Shown here: positions 25,247 through 32,995 of the stretch, piece after piece
Position numbering within the stretch: the stretch's first letter is position 1
Layout of the letters: the number at the start of each line of letters is the position of its first letter
Source of the DNA: Polyangia bacterium
Lineage (GTDB): Bacteria > Myxococcota_A > Polyangia > Nannocystales > Nannocystaceae
DNA: 64,000 nucleotides
Direction: 5' to 3'
Assembly: GCA_030424595.1 (NCBI GenBank)
Contig: JAUHWG010000002.1
Span: 372,001-436,000, forward strand
The notes under the pieces: generated by a model
Databases searched by the model: none
The model's input: the letters and a program-made list of their open reading frames with translations, nothing else
Told to the model about the DNA's origin: nothing
Made by a program: the position numbers and the translations under genes

Positions 25247-26395
25247 CTAGGACTTCGCCTCACTCTGCTCGGCCTTCATCCGCTCCATCATCTCCGCCTC
25301 TGTCAGGTCGGCGATGTGCGTCGCCAGGCCCCACATGTAGCCCGATGAGTCGATCACCGCGCCGTATCGATCGCCCCAGAAGGCGTCCGTGACGGGATAG
25401 ACGCCGACAGCTCCGGCGCCGGTCGCCTGGGCGAAGGCAGCGTCCACGTCCTCGTTGTAGTAGTGCAGCGCGACCGCCGAGCCGCCGATCGTCGTCGCCG
25501 ACTTCTGACCGGCCTCCGGCCACTCGTCGGCGAGCATCAGCAGCGAGTCGCCGATCTTGAGCTCGGCGTGCATCAGCTTGCCGTCGGGCCCGGGCATCCG
25601 CGAGACCTCGGTGGCGCCGAAGGCCGCCTTGTAGAACTCGATCGCCTCGGCCGCGTTGGCGACGACGAGCGAGACCGTGACGGTGTGGTACTGCGACGGC
25701 TTCTTCTCGGTCGCGGCGGCGGCCTCGATCGCCCTCCAGGCCGGCTCAGCCGGCTCCTTGGCCTTCTTGCCCTTCTTGCCCTTCTTGGTCGCCGGCGGCG
25801 GGGCGAAGGCGATCTCGGCCCGCTGCATCATCTGCTCGTCGGTGAGATCCTCGAGGTGGGTCGCGACCGACCATCGATGGCCGAAGGGATCGACGACCGC
25901 GGCGTATCGATCGCCCCAGAACATGTCCTCGGGCGGCATCGCCGGGGTCGCGCCGCCGTCGACGAGCGCGGCGAAGGCGACGTCGACGTCGTCGACATAG
26001 GTCAGGAGGCCCGCCGAGCTGTCGCCCAGGGTCGTCGGCGACTTCATCCCGTTCTCGAGGTTCTCCTCGTCGAGCATGATGAAGGAGTCGCCGATCTTAA
26101 CCTCAGCGTGCATCAGCTTGCCGTCGGGGCCCTTCATCTCGACGGTCTTCACGGCGCCGAGGGTCTTCACATAGAAGGTGACCGCCTCGTCGAGCCCGGT
26201 GACGGTGAGCTGCGGGGTCAGGGCGTGATAGCCCTCCGGGATCGGCGCGACAGGGGCCTTGGCCTCGACCTCGGGCGCCGGCTCGGGCGCCGGAGCTGGA
26301 GCCGGAGTCGCCGTGTCGGCCTTGCTGCCCGTGCAGGCGAGCGTCGGTGAGACAGCGAGGAGAACGAAGAGAGAGAGCGTCTTGCTGGTATTCAT
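25247..26395 (-). CDS. lipoprotein with two glyoxalase/VOC (PhnB-like) domains
   Basis: 382 residues from the ATG at 26395, with GGAA upstream; the signal ends in the lipobox TLAC. A Pro/Ala/Glu linker leads into two homologous VOC domains, at about 55-195 and 240-370. Each has the same signature: PxLxVxxLDEAVxFYxxxxGA, then GPDGKLMHAE(V/L)KIGDS, then MFWGDRYAAVVDPFG (first) or AFWGDRYGAVIDSSG (second), and an acidic ATHLEDLTDEQM tail. A Lys-rich linker (KKGKKGKKAK) joins them. PhnB-like VOC proteins are normally cytoplasmic, so a lipid-anchored tandem copy is unusual. Metal ligands are plausible (the conserved His and Glu of LMHAE) but the substrate is unknown. Confidence 0.83.
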   Translation of the reverse strand: MNTSKTLSLFVLLAVSPTLACTGSKADTATPAPAPAPEPAPEVEAKAPVAPIPEGYHALTPQLTVTGLDEAVTFYVKTLGAVKTVEMKGPDGKLMHAEVKIGDSFIMLDEENLENGMKSPTTLGDSSAGLLTYVDDVDVAFAALVDGGATPAMPPEDMFWGDRYAAVVDPFGHRWSVATHLEDLTDEQMMQRAEIAFAPPPATKKGKKGKKAKEPAEPAWRAIEAAAATEKKPSQYHTVTVSLVVANAAEAIEFYKAAFGATEVSRMPGPDGKLMHAELKIGDSLLMLADEWPEAGQKSATTIGGSAVALHYYNEDVDAAFAQATGAGAVGVYPVTDAFWGDRYGAVIDSSGYMWGLATHIADLTEAEMMERMKAEQSEAKS

Positions 26396-26623
26396 CAGAG
26401 TTCCGTGATCATCCGTGATTCGGGTTGCCCCGCGGGGGCGGCACAGTGGCAAAGACCTGTGCTAATGTCCAGCATCATTCGCAGGCCTGCTGAACCTATC
26501 AAAGTCTGTGCAGTTGATGAATTGTGAACAACGTATCAATCCGCTTCGGCGCTCTGCTCGCGGCCCCCTGGGCTTCTCGACGCGACGACGCAGCGCCGGA
26601 CCCTACCGCATGCACAGGTCGAG

Positions 26624-27055
26624 CTATGGGGGGCCAGGGGGCCTAGCCCAGCTGCTCACGCCAGGTCGTCGCTCTACGGTCGCGCCGAGCGACCCCAGCT
26701 CGCGGATGACCCGCTCGGCGACGCTCGGTTCCGCCTCGTAGGCGAGCACCGCAGGGGTTGTGTCGACGAGAGCTCGGACCTTGGCGAGGTCGAACCCAAA
26801 CTCCGCGCGCAGAGCCTTCATCACCAGCACCCGCCGCGGGCCGACCTCGACGAGCACGAGATCAGGCTCCGGGACCACGTCGACGGGGATGTACCATTCA
26901 TCCACCGGCGGATGAACGATCCGCCATACACCCTCAAGCTCCTCCACCAAGAGCTGAAGCTCCACAGGGCTCAGCCCTGACAGGTACTGCAACGCCTCAT
27001 CCCTGGTGATCACCGGCATAGCCTGCGGCCCTGGGCGGTCGCTGGCAAGCTTCAT
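26624..27055 (-). CDS. orphan protein with a ribosomal L7/L12 C-terminal-type domain
   Basis: 143 residues from the ATG at 27055; an ATG at 27019 (MPVITRDEA) is an equally good start. Residues about 15-45 form a helical N-terminal segment (ALQYLSGLSPVELQLLVEELEGVW). Residues about 65-130 follow the bL12 C-terminal fold: DLVLVEVGPRRVLVMKALRAEFG, then DLAKVRALVDTTPAVLAYEA, then AERVIRELGSLGATVE. They match the canonical order of strand, VIK(A/V)(V/I)R helix, KEAK.LV....P helix and ALK..LE..GA.VE. The gene is far from any ribosomal operon. Such stand-alone domains are known in large bacterial genomes, but their function is unclear. The gene lies 56 bp from the next minus-strand gene. Confidence 0.72.
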   Translation of the reverse strand: MKLASDRPGPQAMPVITRDEALQYLSGLSPVELQLLVEELEGVWRIVHPPVDEWYIPVDVVPEPDLVLVEVGPRRVLVMKALRAEFGFDLAKVRALVDTTPAVLAYEAEPSVAERVIRELGSLGATVERRPGVSSWARPPGPP

Positions 27056-27110
27056 CGGGCTCGACCGCGACGACCTGCTCCGCCGAACGCGAGAGCCCGG
27101 ACAACGTCTG

Positions 27111-28232
27111 CTAACCCCCCGGCCGCAGCACGCAGCCGCCGACGTGACGGCTCGACCACTTCGCGAGCATCGCCTCCGCGACCTGCTCCAGCGGGTACAC
27201 AGGGCCCACCGCGGGGCGCAGTCCTCCAGACCGGACCCACTCGAGGATCGCGGCGAGACGTCCGGCGCGGATGCTCGGATCGCGGTGGGTCGAGATCACG
27301 GTGGGACAGCCGAGCACGTCGAGGCCCTTCATCATGATCAGGTTGGTCGGCAGGACGTTCGCCCGCGGGGCGCCCCGCTGACCGCGACCGCGGGCGACGA
27401 AGGGCGTCGAGGCCCAGCCGACGATGAGAAAACGGGCGCCGAAGCGGACGCAGCGGAGGCTCTCTAGGGAGACGTCGCCCCCGACCCCGTCGTAGACCAC
27501 GTCGACGCCGCGGCCGTCCGTCAGCGCCTTGACCTCGTCGCGGAAGCGGCGGACCCCCGGGCTCTGGTCGGGGTTGCCGATCGCCAGGACATGATCCGCC
27601 CCCTGCTCCTGGACCGCGCTCAGCTTGCTAGGCGAGCGCCCCGTCGCGATCACGCGGGCGCCGACCTGCTTGGCTGTGTGCACCGCCGCGAGCCCCGTCG
27701 ACCCCGAGGCGCCGTGGATCAGAACAGTCTCGCCGGGGCGCAGCTGCCCCCGGGTGATGAGGCAGTGGTAGGCGGTCTCGTAGTTGCCGAGGAGGTTGCA
27801 GCCCTGATCAAAGCTGAGCTCCTCAGGCAGCGGGAGGAGGGCCTCCTCGGGTGCGACCGCATAGGTCGCAAATCCACCGTAACGCTGGTAGGCGCCCTTG
27901 GAGCGCGGCCCCGTCAGAAAACCGTCGGCGATCACAGGATCGCCGACCGCGACCCGCCGAACCTCAGCGCCAGCCCAGATGACACGCCCGCTGTACTCCA
28001 GCCCAGGCGTGTAGGGAGGCGCCGCCATGTGCTGGTACTGACCGCTGGTCATCAGCAGGTCGACCCAGCCGACCGCGGCGCTCTCGACCGCGATCACCAC
28101 GTCGGTCGGCGCGAGCGCTGCGACGTCGGGGAACAGCTGCTCCTCGATCGCCAAGAGCCGAGCGATCGCGTCCGGCGGATCCTCGCCGAAGTCGGAGATG
28201 ACGACACGTTGACCTGGAGCCCGACTAGTCAC
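27111..28232 (-). CDS. NADPH:quinone oxidoreductase-like MDR family enzyme
   Basis: 373 residues. The start is the GTG at 28232, preceded by AAGGGGGG at 28234-28241; the much longer open frame upstream is a shadow of the opposite-strand gene. The N-terminal GroES-like domain (VVIAVESAAVGWVDLLMTSGQY, TPGLEYSGRV) is followed by the Rossmann cofactor domain with HGASGSTGLAAVHTAKQVGARVIATGRS, and GRGVDVVYDGVGG. No structural or catalytic zinc Cys are seen, which fits the quinone-reductase branch. The reaction is probably NAD(P)H-dependent reduction of a quinone or enone. It may be cotranscribed with the L7/L12-like gene. Confidence 0.88.
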   Translation of the reverse strand: MTSRAPGQRVVISDFGEDPPDAIARLLAIEEQLFPDVAALAPTDVVIAVESAAVGWVDLLMTSGQYQHMAAPPYTPGLEYSGRVIWAGAEVRRVAVGDPVIADGFLTGPRSKGAYQRYGGFATYAVAPEEALLPLPEELSFDQGCNLLGNYETAYHCLITRGQLRPGETVLIHGASGSTGLAAVHTAKQVGARVIATGRSPSKLSAVQEQGADHVLAIGNPDQSPGVRRFRDEVKALTDGRGVDVVYDGVGGDVSLESLRCVRFGARFLIVGWASTPFVARGRGQRGAPRANVLPTNLIMMKGLDVLGCPTVISTHRDPSIRAGRLAAILEWVRSGGLRPAVGPVYPLEQVAEAMLAKWSSRHVGGCVLRPGG

Positions 28233-28436
28233 GCCCCCCTTATAGGACACTTGGTGAGCTCCCCGGGCCCGCACCGGAGAGGGTCGAAGAGCCCCCGCCG
28301 CAAGCCCCGAGCGCGGCACAGAGACCCTCCAGGGGCAGGTGGCGTCAAGCGGCGTCAAGTGGCCCCAGGGCCGCGTACGGTGCGGCGGCGGACGGCCTCG
28401 GTCGACGCGCACGCCTCGATCCCGTAGCCTGCGCAG

Positions 28437-29357
28437 GTGCGGCGAACGTCCTGGCTCCCAGCTCCCCTCAGCCTCGCGTTGATCCTCACCTCCGCGCCCG
28501 CGGGCGCCAGCGTGCTCGGAGAGCCCCCGAGCCCGGAGGTCGCCCCCGCCCCCGCCCAACCTGCCCAACCTGCCCAACCTGGCCCAGAGGGGGCACGATC
28601 GTCGGCCGACACAGGATCGGCGCTCCTCGACGAGGTGAGGCTCCAGGGCGGCGGCCTCGTCCGCGGCACCATCCTCGGTCTTCAGCCCGGGGTCTCGGTG
28701 ACGATCCGGCGCGCGACGGACGGCACCTCGACCACCTTCCCTTGGGCCGAGGTCGCCTCGACAAAGCTCCGCCCCGACCGCGAGGACGACCGAGGCCCAC
28801 AGGACCCGGCGCCGCCAGCCGCCACGGCTCAACCCCCCGTGCCCAACCCGGCGGCCCCCGAGTCCGGCCGCGGGCTGCCGAGGCTGACCATCCAGACCCG
28901 GAGCCGCCGACCGGTCCACATCTTCACCGCAGGCGACTCGCCGATGGTCACGGCGACCACAAACTCCGGCTCGACGACGACGACGACAGCGGTCCGAGGC
29001 GGCGTCGCCCTGCGCTCGGTCTGCCAAGCGCCCTGCGGCGAGGTGATCGACGCCCGCGCCGGCTACCCCTTCTTCTTCGGCGGCGACCGAATGTCGCTCT
29101 CCCGGCCCTTCTACCTCAACTACGCCGAGGGCGACGTGATCGCCGACGTCCGCCCCGGACGGATCGGACTGCTCCTGGGGGGCGTCTTCGCCGTCTCCTA
29201 CGGCGCCGTGGGGACGCTCACCGGCGGGGCCCTCCTCGCCGTCTCTCCCGAGAACCTCGCCAAGCCCGGCGGAATTCTCCTCGGCAGCGGAGTCGCGCTC
29301 CTGACCGCGGGGATCGTCATGATCGTCCACGGGCGAACGCGCTACCGACTGCGCTAG
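28437..29357 (+). CDS. predicted secreted/membrane protein of unknown function
   Basis: 306 residues from a GTG at 28437 (VRRTSWLPAPLSLALILTSAPAGA signal). A Pro/Ala-rich linker contains PAQ repeats encoded by a 9-bp tandem repeat near 28553-28583. A short beta domain follows (LLDEVRLQGGGLVRGTILGLQPG, a form often annotated as a small SH3-like or LSm-like fold), then a second segment with two Cys (RSVCQAPCGEVIDA), and two C-terminal hydrophobic helices (about 238-265 and 275-297). The pattern 'dG..vrG.I......V.I....G....i.w..v' recalls secreted myxobacterial proteins. No enzymatic motif is seen. Confidence 0.72.
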   Translation: MRRTSWLPAPLSLALILTSAPAGASVLGEPPSPEVAPAPAQPAQPAQPGPEGARSSADTGSALLDEVRLQGGGLVRGTILGLQPGVSVTIRRATDGTSTTFPWAEVASTKLRPDREDDRGPQDPAPPAATAQPPVPNPAAPESGRGLPRLTIQTRSRRPVHIFTAGDSPMVTATTNSGSTTTTTAVRGGVALRSVCQAPCGEVIDARAGYPFFFGGDRMSLSRPFYLNYAEGDVIADVRPGRIGLLLGGVFAVSYGAVGTLTGGALLAVSPENLAKPGGILLGSGVALLTAGIVMIVHGRTRYRLR

Positions 29358-30020
29358 CCCTGAAATAGGCGCTGCAGTGGGGCGTCCTCGACAACCCGCG
29401 TAGAATCGTCAGTGACACGGATTTCGCGCTTCGGCTGCATCCGTGTGGGTGAGCGCTCACCTCGTGATTCGCGAGGGGCGGAGCTTGGTGATCTGTAGGG
29501 CCGAGACCTCCCCTGCCCCAGAGAACATATCCGCAATAGACCCCTTCCAAGAGGGCTCCAACCCACGCCTGCCGGAGAACATGTCCACAGTGGATTGCCT
29601 CGCAGCAAGGCCACAGCCCCCCCCCCGGCTCCCCCGCAACGGCCTGGAGGACGCGCCGATGGGCCGGGCGAGGAGGGCCCTGCGAACGGGTCTAGGACGT
29701 GCATGGGCCGCCCCGTGAGGGGTGGTCGACGCACGCTCCGACCTGCCTAAGAGAGCGGGGCCCTCCTCTGCCGGCCTACGCCACGGCCTCCGCCTCTCAA
29801 CCCCAAGCGCCACGCCCCAAGAACCGGCACCAGCGACGATTCAGCCCACGAACAATCTGACACCGACCGCCCCAACCTCGTCCCTAGGCCAACCTCTCCA
29901 CAACTCCCTCAGCCGTCGAGGACCCCCTCACCAGCGACCCCAAAGCGCTCTCAATCCAGAGATTTTTTTTCGCCCGGACCATCAGATCTTCCAGAGGCGA
30001 TGCCTAGGGCTCTCCGAACC
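29358..30020. other. 663-bp gene-free stretch upstream of the RiPP cluster
   Basis: No convincing gene. Several overlapping open frames exist, but none has coding-like third positions. The stretch holds two imperfect 22-bp direct repeats (29519-29540 and 29573-29594) whose differences are all A/G transitions, with the shared core GAGAACAT and TCC. From about 29820 on, the composition is C-rich and purine-poor on the plus strand, with an eight-T run near 29970. The promoter of the RiPP precursor is probably in the last 150 bp. Confidence 0.5.
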
Positions 30021-30065
30021 GACGCCGACCAGACAGCTCGTCAAGTGACGACGTCTGTCGGCGTC
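30021..30065 (+). promoter_or_regulatory. stem-loop in the 5' leader of the RiPP precursor
   Basis: GACGCCGAC-C-AGAC (30021-30034) can pair with GTCTGTCGGCGTC (30053-30065), giving 13 base pairs with a single bulged C and an 18-nt loop. The stem ends 10 nt before the GGAG ribosome-binding site (30075-30078) of the precursor. It could act on mRNA stability or translation; no specific regulator class is recognised. Confidence 0.5.
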
Positions 30066-30086
30066 ATCAACCATGGAGAAGAAACG

Positions 30087-30284
30087 ATGAAAAAGATCAA
30101 ACTCTCAGAGAAGGCCGTCGACAGGGCGGTCCAGGCCCTCGACGAGGTCGAGACCGCGGTCCTCGGCCGCACCATCCCGCGGATCCGCACCGACGTCCGC
30201 GCAGGGCTCGAGGGCGGCCCCAGCTGCAAGCCTTGGCTCTGCCCGATGCCGCTCTACGGCGTGCCCATGCCGGCGGAGCTCTAG
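30087..30284 (+). CDS. RiPP precursor peptide (double-Gly leader, CX4C core)
   Basis: 65 residues, with GGAG 8 nt before the ATG. The N-terminal 44 residues form a charged, helical leader (MKKIKLSEKAVDRAV onward) ending in LEGG (41-44). Leu at -4 and Gly-Gly at -2/-1 are the hallmarks of leaders cut by C39 peptidases, and a C39 exporter is encoded in the same cluster. The predicted 21-residue core is PSCKPWLCPMPLY followed by GVPMPAEL: Cys47 and Cys52 frame Lys-Pro-Trp-Leu, and Pro makes up six of the 21 positions. The next gene is a radical SAM/SPASM enzyme, so the core probably carries a thioether or carbon-carbon crosslink at Cys, Trp, Tyr or Lys. I recognise no known precursor family. The leader has no nitrile-hydratase-like domain. 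Confidence 0.82.
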   Translation: MKKIKLSEKAVDRAVQALDEVETAVLGRTIPRIRTDVRAGLEGGPSCKPWLCPMPLYGVPMPAEL

Positions 30285-30292
30285 TCCGCCGC

Positions 30293-30324
30293 GGGCCCGG
30301 GGCGCCGCTGCGCGCCCCGGGCCC
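30293..30324 (+). terminator. strong hairpin between precursor and radical SAM gene (attenuator-like)
   Basis: A perfect, all-GC 13-bp stem (GGGCCCGGGGCGC at 30293-30305 with GCGCCCCGGGCCC at 30312-30324) and a 6-nt loop begin 9 nt after the precursor stop. No T-run follows, so partial termination or protection of the upstream mRNA from 3' decay is more likely than a full stop. Either would give more precursor than enzyme. Confidence 0.65.
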
Positions 30325-30370
30325 ACCTTCTCCGACCGCATTCCCCTGCCTCGACTCGCCGAGTACGACC

Positions 30371-31711
30371 ATGCCCATCACCGCCCCCGACCCCGTCAAG
30401 TCCCCCTATTTGCGAACCACCTATGCAGTGTGGGAGCTGACGCTCAAGTGTAACCTTAAGTGTATCCATTGCGGCTCCCGTGCCGGCGCCAAGCGTCCGG
30501 ACGAGCTGAGCACCGCCGAGGCGATGGATCTCGTCCACCAGCTCGCCGAGGTCGGCATCGGCGAGGTGTCGATGATCGGCGGCGAAGCCTTCCTCCGCCC
30601 CGACTGGCTCGACATCGCCCGCGAGATCAAGGCCTGCGGCATGCGCCTGACGATGACCACCGGCGGCTACGGGATGACGCCGAAGATGGCCGAGGAGATG
30701 GCCAAGGCGGGCTTTACCGGCGTCAGCGTCTCGGTCGACGGCCTCCGCAAGGAGCACAACCTCCTGCGCGGTCGCGAGCGCTCCTGGTCCTGGTGTTTTA
30801 AGGCGATCGAGGCGATCCGCAACGCCGGGATGAAGTGCGGCGCCAACACCCAGATTAACCGCCTCTCGGCGCCGCAGCTGCCGCAGATCTTCACCCACCT
30901 GCGGGACGCCGGCGTCTACACCTGGCAGCTCCAATTCACGGTGCCGATGGGCAACGCCGCCGATCGCCCCGAGCTCCTCCTCCAGCCCTGGGAGCTAGGC
31001 GACGTCTTCCCCCTGATCCACTACCTGTGGCTGCGCGGCGTCGAGGAGCGGCCCTATGTCTACCCCGGCAACAACATCGGCTACTTCGGCCCCTACGAGC
31101 GCCGCTTTCGGACGATGGAGGGCCACGAGACCGAGTCGCACGGCTTTTGGTCCGGGAGCACCGCGGGGGTCTTGACCCTCGGGATCGAGGCGGACGGGAC
31201 GATCAAGGCCGACCCCTCGCTGCCGACCGACGACTACGCCGGCGGCAACATCCGCGACACCAGCCTGCGCGAGCTTATCCGCGAGGCCGACCAGCTCACC
31301 TTCAACGACAACTTTGACGTTCGCGATCTCTGGGGCTTCTGCCGGAGCTGCGAGTTCGCTGAGATCTGCCGCGGCGGCGACACCTGGACCGCCCACGTGT
31401 TCTTCGATCGCCGCGGCAACAACCCCTACTGCCACCACCGCTCGCTCTATCACGCGGCCCGTGGCGAGCGAGAGCTGGTCCAGCTCCGGACCCGCGCCTG
31501 CGGGGTGCCCTTTGACAACGGCGTCTTCGGCACGGAGATCGTCGCCGAGGGCGGCGCGGAGCAAGAGCGGGGCTTCACCCTGGACGACGTGCAGTGGCCG
31601 GAGGGGTGGCTCGGTGCGGATCCCGAGCTTCCTGCGCGCCTCGCCGGCGAGCGCGATCGGGCGATCGAGGCCTGGCGAGCGACCCGGATCGGCTGGAGCG
31701 AGGCCGGCTGA
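30371..31711 (+). CDS. radical SAM/SPASM peptide maturase
   Basis: 446 residues from the ATG at 30371; the upstream open frame would overlap the precursor. The [4Fe-4S] SAM motif is CNLKCIHC (Cys27, 31, 34). SAM-binding features follow: GGEAFLRPDW near 80, TMTTGGYGM near 103, and VSVSVDGLRKEHN. The C-terminal part is a SPASM-type auxiliary cluster region with FCRSCEFAEICRGG, then NPYCHH and TRACGVPFD. No PqqD-like leader-binding domain is seen at either end. The position directly after a double-Gly precursor and before the export genes marks it as the modifying enzyme. SPASM enzymes of this size make sulfur-to-alpha-carbon thioethers, carbon-carbon crosslinks or epimers; the sequence alone does not say which. 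Confidence 0.9.
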   Translation: MPITAPDPVKSPYLRTTYAVWELTLKCNLKCIHCGSRAGAKRPDELSTAEAMDLVHQLAEVGIGEVSMIGGEAFLRPDWLDIAREIKACGMRLTMTTGGYGMTPKMAEEMAKAGFTGVSVSVDGLRKEHNLLRGRERSWSWCFKAIEAIRNAGMKCGANTQINRLSAPQLPQIFTHLRDAGVYTWQLQFTVPMGNAADRPELLLQPWELGDVFPLIHYLWLRGVEERPYVYPGNNIGYFGPYERRFRTMEGHETESHGFWSGSTAGVLTLGIEADGTIKADPSLPTDDYAGGNIRDTSLRELIREADQLTFNDNFDVRDLWGFCRSCEFAEICRGGDTWTAHVFFDRRGNNPYCHHRSLYHAARGERELVQLRTRACGVPFDNGVFGTEIVAEGGAEQERGFTLDDVQWPEGWLGADPELPARLAGERDRAIEAWRATRIGWSEAG

Positions 31712-31734
31712 GCGCTCGTCACGAGTGAAGCATT

Positions 31735-31756
31735 GCCCGGCTCCGCGGAGCCGGGC
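31735..31756. promoter_or_regulatory. perfect 22-bp palindrome between the maturase and HlyD genes
   Basis: GCCCGGCTCCG (31735-31745) is followed directly by its own reverse complement (31746-31756). It lies 23 bp after the maturase stop and 24 bp before the HlyD-type gene, which has no visible ribosome-binding site. It may be a protein-binding operator or a transcript hairpin that separates the maturase and export parts. Confidence 0.55.
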
Positions 31757-31780
31757 CTCCCCCCCCACCCGCAGATCGTC

Positions 31781-32995
31781 ATGGCGACCCCCTTCGCACA
31801 TACCCTCCGCTCCCTCGAGGGCGACCGCTCCCTCGGCGGCCGAGGGCTCCTCGTCCTCACGCCCCTGCTCCTCCTCGCCTGGGTAGGCTGGCTCTTCGGC
31901 GCCGAGGTCGAGCTTCGCGAGACCAGCGCAGAGGCGAGGGTCCAGGCCTCGGCCGCTCGCCGACCGCTCGCGGCCGCCCAGGCCGGACGGGTGAGCAAGG
32001 TGCACATCGCCCTCGGGGATCGGGTCGAGGCCGGCGACGTTCTCTTCGAGCTCGACGATCGCGAGGTCCGGATCGAGCTCGCCCGAGCCGCCGCCAGGGC
32101 GGAGGCCGTCGACGCCGTGATCGCCCAGCGGGCCCGGGAGATCGAGGCGGAGCGGGGGGCCCTCGTCGCGGCGGAGCGGGCCGCAGGCGCCGCGTCGAGC
32201 GAGGCCCGGGCCCGGGTCGAGGCGGCCCTCGCCCAGGCTCGCCTGGCGCAGTCGCGGCTCGACGAGACGCGGACGCTGGAGCTGGCCGAGGCGGCGACCC
32301 CAGCCGAGCTTCGCGAGACCCAGGCCGAGGCGGCGCAGCGACTCGCCGCCGCCAAGGAGCTGCGATCCGCGGGCCGGCGCGAGCGCTTTGAGGCGGCCCG
32401 CCTGGCCCAGGATCGCCTCGCGAAGATCACCGCGATCGAGGCCCTCATAGCGACCCTCGAGATCGACCGCGAGGACGCCCGCGGCCAGGCCCTGGCCCTG
32501 ACCGCCGAGCGTGAGCGGCTGCGGATCGTGGCCCCGGTCGCCGGCGTCGTCGGCGAGCTCATGACCGTCGAGCGCGGGGCCTGGATCGAGCGTGGAGACG
32601 AGCTCGGATCGATCGTCCCGGACGGAGCGCTCGAGATCTCCGCGCGCTTCCTGCCGGCGCAGGCCGTCGGCCGAATACGACCGGGGCAGCGGGCGCAGCT
32701 CCGCCTCAGCGGGTATCCCTGGGTCGAGCACGGCAGCGTCCAGGCGCGGGTCGAGAGCGTCGCCAGCGAGCCGCGCGACGGCATGATCGTCGTCGAGCTG
32801 GGGATCGACGCCATCCCCCCGACGATCGCCCTGGTGCACGGGCTGCCGGGGAGCGTCGAGGTCTCGATCGAGCGCACGACCCCGGCGAGCCTGCTCCTAC
32901 AGACAGCAGGTCGCCGCTTGACCAGCGCGAGGGCCCCTGCCCCGCCGCCGCCTGGGCCGATGACCGCGAACGCGAGGGGAGCCGCGGCGCCGTGA
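31781..32995 (+). CDS. HlyD-family secretion adaptor of the RiPP exporter
   Basis: 404 residues from the ATG at 31781. One membrane span (about 25-45, LLVLTPLLLLAWVGWLFG) is followed by a biotinyl-lipoyl-like half (AAQAGRVSKVHIALGDRVEAGDVLFELDD), long Ala/Glu/Arg coiled-coil hairpins (about 100-245), the second lipoyl half (LRIVAPVAGVVGELMTVERGAWIERGDELGSIV) and a beta-barrel domain (FLPAQAVGRIRPGQRAQLRLSGYPW). This is the classical periplasmic adaptor layout. It overlaps the C39-ABC gene by GTGA at 32992-32995, so both are translated together. It should link the ABC exporters to an outer-membrane channel encoded elsewhere. Confidence 0.9.
   Translation: MATPFAHTLRSLEGDRSLGGRGLLVLTPLLLLAWVGWLFGAEVELRETSAEARVQASAARRPLAAAQAGRVSKVHIALGDRVEAGDVLFELDDREVRIELARAAARAEAVDAVIAQRAREIEAERGALVAAERAAGAASSEARARVEAALAQARLAQSRLDETRTLELAEAATPAELRETQAEAAQRLAAAKELRSAGRRERFEAARLAQDRLAKITAIEALIATLEIDREDARGQALALTAERERLRIVAPVAGVVGELMTVERGAWIERGDELGSIVPDGALEISARFLPAQAVGRIRPGQRAQLRLSGYPWVEHGSVQARVESVASEPRDGMIVVELGIDAIPPTIALVHGLPGSVEVSIERTTPASLLLQTAGRRLTSARAPAPPPPGPMTANARGAAAP

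Noticed and set aside
28233..29330. N-terminal extension of the quinone-oxidoreductase frame
   Set aside because: It is antisense to the gene at 28437, and the GTG at 28232 has a strong ribosome-binding site; the extension has no domain features.
29354..29734. Candidate gene or second RiPP precursor in the gap before the cluster
   Set aside because: Frames there have no coding-like third positions, no plausible leader with a double-Gly site and no ribosome-binding site.
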